Shown here in pieces: positions 35,973 to 44,661 of a stretch of DNA of 64,000 nucleotides. The stretch comes from CBDANW01 sp965197825 (lineage in GTDB: Bacteria > Acidobacteriota > Vicinamibacteria > Marinacidobacterales > DATDRI01). Location: the NCBI GenBank assembly GCA_965197825.1, contig CBDANW010000002.1:372001-436000 (forward strand). The letters run 5' to 3'. A program made the position numbers and the translations under genes. Numbering within the stretch: position 1 is the stretch's first letter; each line of letters begins with the position of its first letter. Under the pieces are notes generated by a model. That model had not been told where the DNA came from. It made no database searches and saw nothing but the letters and a program-made list of their open reading frames with translations.

Positions 35973-37757
35973 ATGATCACCATGTTGCGAATAACGATTC
36001 TCACGACGCTACCGATCCTGATGCTCGGGACGAGCGCCGCTGCCCAGGAGGTCACCCGTGTCCCCGTCGAGACCTTCGAGCTTTCGAATGGAATGAAGTT
36101 TCTCGCGGTGTCACGACCAGAGCTCACGACCGTCTCCGCCGGCTGGGTCGCGCATGTCGGCTCCTCCAACGAGCGTCCCGGGATCACGGGCATCAGCCAC
36201 TTCTTCGAGCACATGATGTTCAAGGGAAGCCGAACGATCGGCACCCGCAACATCGATAGAGACCTTGAGATCATCGAGGAGCAAGAAGAGCTTCAAGAAC
36301 GTATCCGCGCCATTTATCGCGACCAGAGAGAACGATATCGCCTCGGAGAGATCGAAGACGCTTTCGCCGGTAGCGAACGGCCTCCTGAACTCATCGAGCT
36401 CGCTGCTCGCTTCGACGCGCTCGTCGGCGAGCAACGAGAGCTGATAGTCAAAGACGAGTTCGACAAGGTTTACACCGAGGCAGGCGCGTCGGGAATGAAC
36501 GCCTTCACGAGCGAGGACGTCACCGTCTATTTCATCACAGTGCCAGCGAACAAGCTCGAGCTCTGGTTCTGGATGGAGTCGGACCGACTCCTGAACCCCG
36601 TCTTTCGTGAGTTCTACTCCGAGCGGGACGTGGTCTATGAGGAGCGCCGGCTCAGAACCGAATCGATGCCCACTGGAGAGTTCGACGAGCTCTTCAACGC
36701 CATGTTCTGGCAATCGCACCCCTATAGTTGGCCTGTGGTCGGATGGCCCTCGGATCTCAGGGTTTATAGCCTGGCCCAAGCCAAGGACTACTTCGATACG
36801 TTCTACGCTCCGAACAATCTGACCGCCGCGCTCGTCGGAAACTTCGACCTCGACGAGGCGAAGGTCCTCGCGGAACGTTACTTCGGCCGCATCCCGCGCG
36901 GCGAGAACACTCCACCCGACGTAGTCACGCTCGAAATGGAGCAGCGCGCCCAGAAACGCATGGAGGCCTCGTGCGACTGCCAACCACAGATCGAGATCCG
37001 CTACCACACCGTTGCTTTCCGCCACCGGGACTCCTACGCCCTCGACGTGCTCGCGGGGATCTTGAATGGGCGGAGCGGGCGGCTCTACAAGTCGCTCGTC
37101 CTCGATCAAAAGATCGCCTCTAGCGCGGGTGCCGCACAGGATTCCCGGAAATGGGACGGCTCTTTCTCGCTTCAAGCGGAGACCAAAGGAGAGGCAACCC
37201 CCGAAGACCTCGAGCGATCCTTCTACGAAGAGCTCAGCAAGATTCAAGAGGAGCACATTCCCGATCGCGAGCTTCAGAAAGTGAAGAATCAGATCACGGC
37301 GAGCTCCTATCGGCGACTTTCGAGCGGATTTTTTCTCCTCCTCCAGCTCCTCGTGTACGACGGTCTAGGAGAGTGGGAATACCTCAACGAATGGGCCGAG
37401 CGCACGCTCGCGGTCACGGCGGACGACGTGACACGAGTCGCGGAGAGCTATTTTGCCCCGGAAAGTCGAGCGGTTGGGCTCTACTATCGTACGGAAGGAA
37501 GCGAAGCGACCACGGTGCCCACGGAGCTCGAAGGGCTTCCTCCTGACGTCCAGAGCCAGATCCTCGCTCAGGTCGAACAGATCAAGAAAGCCGACGACGC
37601 TGAGCAATTGAAACAGATGTTGGGTCAAATCGACGCGCAACGAAGCCAGGCGCCTCCTCCACTTCAGAAGGTATTCCCCTTGCTGGAGCAAATGCTCCAG
37701 GAGCGCATCGACGAGCTCGCGGGCAGGGAAGCAAAGGGACAAGGAGGTGGACAATGA
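35973..37757 (+). CDS. M16-family zinc protease, catalytic member, secreted
   Basis: The 594-residue pitrilysin-type protease has an inverted zinc motif HFFEH at residues 76-80 and a signal peptide MITMLRITILTTLPILMLGT ending near AAAQ. A helical insertion (~90-160) rich in Glu and Arg follows the zinc site. Two M16 half-domains are present. It probably acts in the periplasm, cutting peptides together with the next gene's product, whose start overlaps its stop by 4 bp. The substrate is unknown. Confidence 0.93.
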   Translation: MITMLRITILTTLPILMLGTSAAAQEVTRVPVETFELSNGMKFLAVSRPELTTVSAGWVAHVGSSNERPGITGISHFFEHMMFKGSRTIGTRNIDRDLEIIEEQEELQERIRAIYRDQRERYRLGEIEDAFAGSERPPELIELAARFDALVGEQRELIVKDEFDKVYTEAGASGMNAFTSEDVTVYFITVPANKLELWFWMESDRLLNPVFREFYSERDVVYEERRLRTESMPTGEFDELFNAMFWQSHPYSWPVVGWPSDLRVYSLAQAKDYFDTFYAPNNLTAALVGNFDLDEAKVLAERYFGRIPRGENTPPDVVTLEMEQRAQKRMEASCDCQPQIEIRYHTVAFRHRDSYALDVLAGILNGRSGRLYKSLVLDQKIASSAGAAQDSRKWDGSFSLQAETKGEATPEDLERSFYEELSKIQEEHIPDRELQKVKNQITASSYRRLSSGFFLLLQLLVYDGLGEWEYLNEWAERTLAVTADDVTRVAESYFAPESRAVGLYYRTEGSEATTVPTELEGLPPDVQSQILAQVEQIKKADDAEQLKQMLGQIDAQRSQAPPPLQKVFPLLEQMLQERIDELAGREAKGQGGGQ

Positions 37758-39250
37758 GCTTGAGTGCGATCCTGGTTATCCTGCTCGCCTCGGCGGCCCT
37801 CACCGCCGGACAGCCGCGTCCGGCTCCGGAAACGAGCCCGATTCCCACTCGACCCGAGGAGCTCGTTTTCGACGAGCTCGAGTTCGACGTTCCGAAGGGC
37901 GATAGTTATCGACATCGTCTTTCGAACGGTGTCCTCGTCTATGTCGCTGAGGATCCCACCTTCCCTCTCGTCAATCTCGGAATACGACTTCGGCAGGGAA
38001 GCTATCTGGAACCGTCCGACGAGGTTGGGCTCGCTGGGCTGACCGGCAGGTTGATTCGAACCGGCGGCACTACGAGCTCTAGTCCAGAGGATTTCGACGA
38101 GCAGGTAGAGTTTCTCGCAGCCCGTCTTTCGAGCTACGGTGGCGACGCTCAGGCAGGGGCCGGCCTTCGGTGCATCACTCCCGTACTCGGCGAGTCGCTC
38201 GAGCTCCTCTTTGACATGCTGCGCCATCCGCGCTTCGACGCCGAACGGTTCGAGATCGAAAAAGGCAACCTTCTCGAATCGATGCGGCAACGAAACGACG
38301 ACGCGGACGACATTCTAGGACGAGAGTGGGGCTGGTTGCTCTACGGGAGAGATCACTACTCGAGCCGCCGTATGACCAAGTCGAACCTGGAACGCATCAC
38401 CCGGGACGACCTCGTCGCCTTCCACGAAAAGTACTGGCGGCCGGAGAACATGATCGTGAGTGTATCGGGCGACATCGATACCGACGCCTTCTTGACGACG
38501 CTCGAAGGTTATCTGAAGGACTGGCCCGGCCAGGGCGCCGACAACCGCTGGCCCCCTCCTCAACCGAGCCATGCGCCGGCGCCCGGTGTCTATCACGTCG
38601 AGAAGGACATCCCTCAAGGCAAAGTGAGAATCAGCCATCGGGTTCCCCAATGGACCGACTGGAAGAACCCCGATCGCGCCGCCATCCAAGTCATGGACGA
38701 GATCCTCGGAAGCGGAGGCTTCACGTCGCGCATCGTGAAGAGAGTAAGATCCGACGAAGGGCTCGCCTATTCGGCCCGCTCGAGCTTTTCGTTCGACGCG
38801 CTCGAGCCCGGCACCTTCACCATCTCGTTTCAATCCAAGAACGCGACCGTAGCGCTCGCGGCCCAGATCGCACTCGAAGAGGTCCATCGCATGCAGAGCG
38901 AGCCGGTTTCCGAAGAGGAGCTCGCCGTCGCGAAGAACTCTCTCGTCGAAACATTCCCGCGGCGTTTCGAGTCCGCCTCTCAAATCGTCGACATCTTCTC
39001 GACCGATGCCTTCTTCGACCGCTCCCACAACTACTGGCAGCTTTGGCGAAGCGAGGTCGAGGCCGTCACCTTGGACGACGTTCTGAAGGTGGCGAAGACC
39101 TATCTGAAGCCCGACGACATCGTTTTCCTCATCGTCGGCAAGTGGGATGAGATCGCCCCCGGTGACCCCGACGGCCGTGCGAGCATGAAGACTTTTTTCG
39201 ACGGTGAAGTCACCCGTCTCCTGTTGAGAGACCCGCTCACCCTCAAGTAA
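37754..39250 (+). CDS. M16-family protease homologue without the zinc motif, partner subunit
   Basis: The 498-residue M16-like protein has a signal peptide (MSLSAILVILLASAALTAGQ). At the position of HxxEH it reads GLAGLTGRLIRTGGT, so it cannot bind the catalytic zinc. Such inactive members pair with an active one and form the substrate-binding half of a heterodimer, as in mitochondrial processing peptidase. It retains the R/Y-containing C-terminal region (VRSDEGLAYSARSSFSF). Translation is coupled to the upstream gene. Confidence 0.92.
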   Translation: MSLSAILVILLASAALTAGQPRPAPETSPIPTRPEELVFDELEFDVPKGDSYRHRLSNGVLVYVAEDPTFPLVNLGIRLRQGSYLEPSDEVGLAGLTGRLIRTGGTTSSSPEDFDEQVEFLAARLSSYGGDAQAGAGLRCITPVLGESLELLFDMLRHPRFDAERFEIEKGNLLESMRQRNDDADDILGREWGWLLYGRDHYSSRRMTKSNLERITRDDLVAFHEKYWRPENMIVSVSGDIDTDAFLTTLEGYLKDWPGQGADNRWPPPQPSHAPAPGVYHVEKDIPQGKVRISHRVPQWTDWKNPDRAAIQVMDEILGSGGFTSRIVKRVRSDEGLAYSARSSFSFDALEPGTFTISFQSKNATVALAAQIALEEVHRMQSEPVSEEELAVAKNSLVETFPRRFESASQIVDIFSTDAFFDRSHNYWQLWRSEVEAVTLDDVLKVAKTYLKPDDIVFLIVGKWDEIAPGDPDGRASMKTFFDGEVTRLLLRDPLTLK

Positions 39251-39447
39251 AGCCGGCCGCCCAGCTTTCCAAGACCCGCCCCGCTGTCCCTTCCATAAAC
39301 TCGAGCTGCGTGAGATTAGCGAGCTGCCTGCAACCAGGATGCTTGGGTCGTCTTCATGTAGGACGTTTCGAGGATCGGCGTCGGCTCTACTCAGGGGTAT
39401 AGGTGTAAGCTGGCGCGAAGTCCCGTAGCCGTCCCGAGCGGATCGGC
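39251..39447. other. Intergenic region between the M16 operon and the IS481-like element
   Basis: No ORF or repeat recognised. It should include the operon's terminator and the unidentified right end of the IS481-like element. Confidence 0.35.
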
Positions 39448-40470
39448 TCAAGCAGCGGCGTGTCGAGTGTAATAATGATGGAGACCACCGACCTTTGGAA
39501 TGGCTCTCACTTTGCCCATCGCCGGTGACTCTACCCGGCGAGGCTCGGGCGCGTCCTTCTCAAGCGACAAATGAGTCCGGCACGAATGATAGTAGTCGAC
39601 GTATTCGCGTAGGATTCGCTTCAGGTGCCGCTCATCAAGGACGATCACGTGGTCGAGACACTCACGTCGAATGGAGCCGATCATCCTTTCGACGAATGGA
39701 TTCTGCCACGGGGAGCGCGGTGCGGTAAGGACCTGCTCTATCCCGAGACCGTCGACGCGACTATCGAAGTACGCTCCGTAGGTCTGGTCTCGGTCCCGTA
39801 CCAGGTACCGAGGCGCCGTGTCCCATGGAAAAGCATCGACCATTTGCTGCGCCGTCCACTCGGCGGAAGGATGCTCGGTGACATTGAAATGAACGATACG
39901 GCGACGCTCGTGGCGAAGGACGATGAAGACGAACAGAACTCTGAAGGTTGCGGTCGGCAAAGTGAAAAAGTCGAGCGACACCAAGTCCTTTACATGATTA
40001 TCGAGAAAGCTCCGCCAAGTATGGGACGGCGGGGTGCGATGACGAACCATATACTTGGAGACGGCTGCCTGGGAAATGGAGATGCCTAGCTTCGCCAGCT
40101 CGCCATGCACGCGGGGAGCTCCCCAGAGAGGGTTGGCCCTGCTCATGTTCCGTATCAGCTCACGTATTTCGGGAGCGACGCCTGGTCGTCCGGGCCTACG
40201 CCGTCGGCTCTTCCAAGTCCAATATCGTCTGAACCCACAACGGTGCCAGCGGATGACCGTCTCAGGTTTCACGATGACGAGGACACTCTCCCAGTCAGTC
40301 CAGATTCTGCGCAATAGCACCCAAAACCCGCGATCGACCTTCGAGAGCCGCGGCCGTTTCACGGAACGGCGGAGGACGGCGAGCTGCTGCCGAAGAGCGA
40401 CATTCTCGAGAGCCAGCTCGCGACGAGCCTTGAATGTAGAGATGAGAGCGCGAACCAACGACGAAATCAT
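39448..40470 (-). CDS. IS481-like transposase with rve integrase core
   Basis: The 340-residue protein begins MISSLVRALISTFKARRELA and has an HTH region (ALRQQLAVLRRSVKRPRLSK). The rve core carries acidic residues in DLVSLDFFTLPT, RYLVRDRDQTYG and SPWQNPFVERMIGS. It is the only intact copy. N-terminal or C-terminal remnants lie at 9000, 35540, 41664 and 47457. Exact IS family assignment is uncertain because its ends are not fully defined. Confidence 0.88.
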   Translation of the reverse strand: MISSLVRALISTFKARRELALENVALRQQLAVLRRSVKRPRLSKVDRGFWVLLRRIWTDWESVLVIVKPETVIRWHRCGFRRYWTWKSRRRRPGRPGVAPEIRELIRNMSRANPLWGAPRVHGELAKLGISISQAAVSKYMVRHRTPPSHTWRSFLDNHVKDLVSLDFFTLPTATFRVLFVFIVLRHERRRIVHFNVTEHPSAEWTAQQMVDAFPWDTAPRYLVRDRDQTYGAYFDSRVDGLGIEQVLTAPRSPWQNPFVERMIGSIRRECLDHVIVLDERHLKRILREYVDYYHSCRTHLSLEKDAPEPRRVESPAMGKVRAIPKVGGLHHYYTRHAAA

Positions 40471-40542
40471 GCCGGCATGGTGCCGGCAGACCGGAGATTA
40501 ATCAAGTTCGGGGCGCGCGGATGAATAAATAGAAGGCACAGG
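39448..40542 (-). mobile_element. IS481-like (rve) element, gene complete
   Basis: One end is defined by its recurrent terminus (GAATAAATAGAAGGCACAGG ending at 40542). The same terminus recurs at 10522, 32701, 35925, 41799, 47384, 54703 and 60496. The other end lies near 39420-39448 but is not defined by a repeat here. Confidence 0.7.
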
Positions 40543-40680
40543 TAGTATGCTTGCGCGATTCGCGCTCCTACCAAGCCTCTCGCTGAGTTGGTAGGATAGT
40601 AAAGCCGGGCATCCACGCCCGGCTTTACTATTTCAAGTAAGATTCTAGCGGATCAAGTCTAGGTAGCGCAAGCGCTCATA
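40543..40680 (-). repeat. MITE-B internal fragment with hairpin
   Basis: This is the inverted equivalent of 12247-12378, including the perfect hairpin AGTAAAGCCGGGC/GCCCGGCTTTACT at 40598-40629. Both terminal repeats are missing. It lies between the IS481-like end and IS256a copy 2. Confidence 0.75.
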
Positions 40681-41617
40681 GGTCAAGTCTTAATTTTCCT
40701 GTCAAATCTCCGTACGGTTCCCCGCGCTCGGTTAAGCTGCTGATTCCTCCGACGTGCCTTGCGGGAGAAGCTCGTTGCGAAGCTCCTCGACTTTCCTAGC
40801 GGCGAAGACATCCATCCTCACGCCGCGCCATTTGTTTGCGACGGCCAAGAGCACAGCGAACGAGAGTTTCATCGCGGCCTCCTCGGTGAAGAAGTGAGGA
40901 ATGACCTTTGTGCGACGTTTGTGCTCTCCGAACGTGCGCTCAAGTAGATTCGACGTGCGAAGCCTTTTGTGATGCGCCGCAGGAAGGCGTAGCGCCTGAA
41001 GACACGCTTCGAGGGTCTCTTCCATGCACTTCATCGCGCTCGGGAATCGTTGACGGTACCGAGCGATCACCTCCCGACCCTTCTTCAGCCCTTGCTCGTA
41101 GCTGTTCGCATGGAACGACTCAAGGATGGCCGCCTTGAGTTCGTCGCGCACTTCCTTCGGAGCCTTGCCCAGGATGTTCTCGAGGCGGTGCTTCTGGCAA
41201 CGTTGCTTGAGGCTTCGAGGGAAGACCTCTGCGATCGCTTTGAGCACTCCAGGATTCCCGTCCGTCACGATGAGCAACGGCTCCCTCATTCCTCGGGCCA
41301 CCATCTCCTGCAAGAACCCCTTCCAGTTCTCGTAGGATTCTCGGTTGCCGACACCGATATGAAGAAGAACTCGCGTCCCATCAGCGCGATAGCCGGTCGC
41401 AACGAGGATGGGCTCTTTCCTCTCCGCTCCTTGGTGGTAGCGCAGGTACGTGCCGTCGAGCTCGAGATACAACAGCTTCTCGTTCGAGAGATCCCGTTTT
41501 CGAAACGCCTCGAAATCCTCCGACAGACACCGTGTGACCCGGCTCACCACCGACTTCGAGACACCCGTGCCGCTCAGCACGTCCGCGAACGTCGCCTCAA
41601 TGTCACGCGTCGACATC
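40681..41617 (-). mobile_element. IS256-family element type a, copy 2 (5' truncated)
   Basis: The right end GGTCAAGTCTTAATTTTCC at 40681 is intact, but the element is cut at 41617 by a CGTCCTGTGCC end. About one third is lost, so it is immobile. Confidence 0.9.
40732..41617 (-). pseudogene. IS256-family transposase type a, copy 2, N-terminus lost
   Basis: The frame starts within MSTRDIEATFADVLSGTGVS, about residue 124 of the intact protein, and runs to the normal end (EESAA). All three DDE residues remain, but the N-terminal DNA-binding part is gone. The open frame upstream comes from IS ends and is meaningless. Confidence 0.9.
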
Positions 41618-41799
41618 CCGTCCTGTGCCAAAACTCGGCCCTTTTGAAATAGATCATAAATCAGTAGCTTAGTGTCTTGTATTTGCGGCCGTGCCAAGGG
41701 CCGAGCGCGAACAAACGACGAAATCATGCAGGCATGGTTCCGGCAGACCGGAGACCGATCAAGTTCGGGGCGTGCGGATGAATAAATAGAAGACACAGG
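41618..41799 (-). repeat. Chimera of rve-type IS end and IS481-like start region
   Basis: The order CGTCCTGTGCC end, shortened 5' region (GGCCGTGCCAAGGGCCGAGC), IS481-like N-terminal region and its outer end repeats that at 8938-9056 plus 10473-10522. Two copies of one recombinant are therefore present. Confidence 0.65.
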
Positions 41800-42171
41800 C
41801 CCGACCGCATTCGCGAGGACGCACTCCGCATCCACGCGCCGTTCCGCTTGCGTCGACGCGGCGTCGAGACCAAGCTCGTTCTGGGCAATTCCTCAAAATC
41901 GGTTGACCACACCCTCCTGCGCAATATCGCCAATGCCCTCTCCTGGCTTGACCAAATCAAGGCAGGCAAGACCTATGAGGAGATTGCCACCGAAGACGCC
42001 ATCCCAAAGGCCCGCGTGCGCAAGGCAATCCGTTATGCCTTTCTGGCGCCCGACATCGTCCGCACCATTGTCGACGACCGCTAGCCCGTTGGGCTGACCT
42101 CGAGCTAACTCCTCCATCATCCACTTCCCGACGATTGGGAGGAGCAGCGTGCCCTCGTCGCAACGCTGTGA
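41800..42171 (+). pseudogene. Large serine recombinase, C-terminal fragment
   Basis: This is closely related to codons ~430-553 of the recombinase at 60962: DRIREDALRIHAPFRLRRRG and AKTYEEIATEDAIPKARVRK can be read. Two in-frame stops (after VDDR and after LTSS) interrupt it before ALVATL. The catalytic N-terminus is absent. Confidence 0.85.
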
Positions 42172-42920
42172 GGCAGGTCACGCTGTAAGCCAACCCCGTC
42201 CTGTGCCAAAACTCGGCCCTTTTGAAATAGGCCATAAATCAGCAGCTTAGTGTCTGTGTTTGCGCCGGGGCCAAGGGCCGTAGGCTTTACAATCGTCTGG
42301 CCCGAGGGTGTTATCTTCAGATCCATGATGACGTACCACGCGCAATTCCTACTGCTCGTTCTAGCTGGCTGGGTCAACCGCCAGCAGCAGGATGTGATCG
42401 ACTACCTGCAAGAGGAGAACCGTGTGCTCCGAGCCGGGCTTCGGGGCAAGCGTCTCAGGCTCTCGGACGACGACCGGCGCAGGCTCGCGGTCAAGGCCCG
42501 GCTTTGGGCCGCGAGGCGCTGGCCCAGATTGCGTCCGTTGCCACACCCGCTACGCTTGTGCGCTGGTACCGCTGCCTCATCGCAGCCAAGTACGATGGCA
42601 GCAAGAACCGGAGCCCAGGCCGACCTCCGACGGCGAAGGACATCCGTGAGCTCATTGTGCACGTGGCGCGGGAGAACCCGACGTGGGGATATACGCGCCT
42701 GCGAGGCGCACTCAAGAACCTAGGACATGAACTCGGACGCAACACCATCAAGAGAGTCCTAGCTGAGCACAGTATCGCTCCTGCGCCGGAGCGGGGCAGG
42801 AGCATGTCGTGGAGCACCTTCATCAAGGCTCATTGGGGCGCCATCGCTGCGACAGACCTGTTCACCGTCGAGGTTGTGAACCCGTTCGGGCTCGTCCGCT
42901 ACCATGTCCTGTTTGTCATC

Positions 42921-43997
42921 CCGAATTCATAAAGTAAGTGCAACACAGCTCCCGGATGAGGTGACCTGGAATGTGCCACGATTCCTCAAACAACCAAGAA
43001 TGGGGACTCGCTAATGACTTATTACCAGATCACCTTGGAAGAACGATACACCATCGCGGCGCTGCGACGGGAGGGATTTTGCTCGGCCGAGATTGCGCGG
43101 CGCCTGGGGCGCCACCGGAGCACAATCTCGAGAGAGGTCAGGAGGAACAGCTCACGTAGTGATGGATGCTACCGGCCGAGCAAGGCCATCGAGAAAACGA
43201 ACGGACGACGATCGCGGTCTCGCCGGAACCAGTACTTCACAAAGGCCGACTTTGCCCTAGTGGAGAAGAAGCTTAAGGCTGACTGGAGCCCAGAGCAGAT
43301 CTCCGGCCACCTGCGCCTTCACGGCGAGCTCTCGATCAGCCACGAGACGATCTACACCCACGTCTGGCGGGACAAGGAGGCCGGAGGACATCTATACCGC
43401 CACCTTCGATGCTCACCCAAACTTAGACGCAAGCGCCACAACAGCTATGACAGCCGAGGCCACCTGGCCGGGAAGCGTCATATCTCCGAGCGGCCGCCTT
43501 GTGTCGACAAGCGCAGTGCCGTTGGCCACTGGGAGATCGACACCGTGGTAGGAAAAGGCGCGCCGGACTGCGTAACCACGCTCGTGGAACGAAAGACGGG
43601 CTATGCGCTGATCGGCAAGCTGTCCGACCGCACCATGTTCAGCACTAGTCAGCGAACGAAGATGTTGCTCCGGCGGGTGCCGGAGCAGGTCAAGACGATC
43701 ACCGCGGACAATGGTACGGAGTTCCACGACTACGAATCCGTCGAGGAAGCGACCGGCGTCAAGTTCTACTTCGCAACTCCCTATCACTCATGGGAGAGAG
43801 GCAGCAACGAGAACTTCAATGGCCTGCTACGACAATACCTGCCGAAGCGCACCAGCCAAGCAGCGCTCACGCAACGCGACTGCGATCGTATCGCAAACAA
43901 GCTCAACTCACGGCCCCGCAAGAGACTCGGCTACCGCACACCGGAGGAACGTTTCCATGGGCTCTAACGAATGGTGCGCTTCAAACTTGAAGCCACA
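42921..43997 (+). mobile_element. IS30-family element with 4-bp target duplication
   Basis: A CATC direct repeat (42917-42920 and 43998-44001) flanks about 1.08 kb containing an IS30 transposase. The imperfect ends share TTCA...AAG.GCA. Deleting the element and one CATC restores the VIDIATRC reading of the rve-type transposase. Confidence 0.85.
43014..43967 (+). CDS. IS30-family transposase
   Basis: The 317-residue protein has the N-terminal HTH (LEERYTIAALRREGFCSAEI and RLGRHRSTISREVRRN) and DDE residues in HWEIDTVVGKG, ITADNGTEFHDY and SNENFNGLLRQYLPK. The frame is intact from the ATG at 43014. It is the only IS30 copy in the window. Confidence 0.95.
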   Translation: MTYYQITLEERYTIAALRREGFCSAEIARRLGRHRSTISREVRRNSSRSDGCYRPSKAIEKTNGRRSRSRRNQYFTKADFALVEKKLKADWSPEQISGHLRLHGELSISHETIYTHVWRDKEAGGHLYRHLRCSPKLRRKRHNSYDSRGHLAGKRHISERPPCVDKRSAVGHWEIDTVVGKGAPDCVTTLVERKTGYALIGKLSDRTMFSTSQRTKMLLRRVPEQVKTITADNGTEFHDYESVEEATGVKFYFATPYHSWERGSNENFNGLLRQYLPKRTSQAALTQRDCDRIANKLNSRPRKRLGYRTPEERFHGL

Positions 43998-44071
43998 CAT
44001 CGATATCGCCACTCGCTGCGTGTGCATCGGTGGGATAACGTCGGACCCAAACGGGGAATGGCGCAAGCACC

Positions 44072-44557
44072 CTAGTCCACACTGATCGTGTTCTCGCTGC
44101 GGTACTTGCCGCGTGTCCCGTCAATTGTGATATCGCAGACCAAGCGGTACTTGCCGGACTCGGTCGGCGTGTAGGAGCATAAGCCATTCCGCTCCGTGCC
44201 AGGAATGTCCGTCCAGGTATCGGTCGAGCTATTGCGGCGCTGCCACTTGGACGTGTGGGTGGTGTAGGTCACCCCGTTGATAACGCTGTTCTGAAGGTTG
44301 ATGCACCGTCCGGCGGACGCGAACAAGAACTGCACGCGGCCGGGGGAGATGCGCAGACCCTCCAGCCGCTTGTAATTCCCCGCAACTGGCTGCACGGCAG
44401 TGGTCGTCGTTGGCGGTGGGGGCGCCACGGTCGGGCTGGTCGGCTGCGCTGTGTCACCGCCGCAGCTCGCAATCACCGTTGCGAGCATGCCAGCGACGAC
44501 GAGATGTTGAACGCCTCGTTGGTTATCTAGTTCGCCGGTCGTCGTATATCCAGACAT
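44072..44557 (-). CDS. Putative lipoprotein with an Ig-like C-terminal domain
   Basis: The 161-residue product starts at the ATG at 44557, preceded by AGGAAGGAT at a good distance. A leader ending GMLATVIASCGG supplies a lipobox. A low-complexity Pro/Thr linker (SPTVAPPPPTTTTAV) follows, then a beta-rich part (VTYTTHTSKWQRRNSSTDTW to SGKYRLVCDITIDGTRGKYR) like Ig-fold surface domains. It is probably exported to the outer face of a membrane. Function unknown. The longer open frame to 44686 is IS sequence. Confidence 0.7.
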   Translation of the reverse strand: MSGYTTTGELDNQRGVQHLVVAGMLATVIASCGGDTAQPTSPTVAPPPPTTTTAVQPVAGNYKRLEGLRISPGRVQFLFASAGRCINLQNSVINGVTYTTHTSKWQRRNSSTDTWTDIPGTERNGLCSYTPTESGKYRLVCDITIDGTRGKYRSENTISVD

Positions 44558-44599
44558 TCTTCGTATCCTTCCTGAAAATCCAAGCCACTGAGTTGGCCT

Positions 44600-44661
44600 A
44601 GAAGGTGCTTCCGCCATTAAGTGTTGGTTAGATGACGCTAAGACTTTAGGGGGATGTGTCC
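44600..44661 (-). repeat. Right-end remnant of the rve-type IS
   Basis: GGTGCTTCCGCCATTAAGTG, TTGG and ACGCTAAGACTTTA match the 3' end of MITE-A, but without its terminal repeat. Confidence 0.6.

Larger units (their letters stand above)
42197..44068 (+). pseudogene. rve-type IS transposase (MTYHVQ type), frameshifted and split by IS30
   Basis: This is the longest copy of the IS whose ends recur through the window. The left end starts at 42197-42199 and the gene at 42325 (MMTYHAQFLLLVLAGWVNRQ). A one-base deletion near 42500 shifts KARALGREALAQ-type sequence out of frame. The frame then reads REALAQIASVATPATLVRWY through VEVVNPFGLVRYHVLFVI. IS30 interrupts at 42920 and the gene resumes as DIATRCVCIGGITSDPNGEW to about 44068, where it ends against a lipoprotein gene. 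Confidence 0.82.

Noticed and set aside
36111..37256. A 381-codon open frame antisense to the first M16 protease
   Set aside because: The M16 frame has a signal peptide, the zinc motif and strong family resemblance; the antisense frame reflects high-GC codon use.
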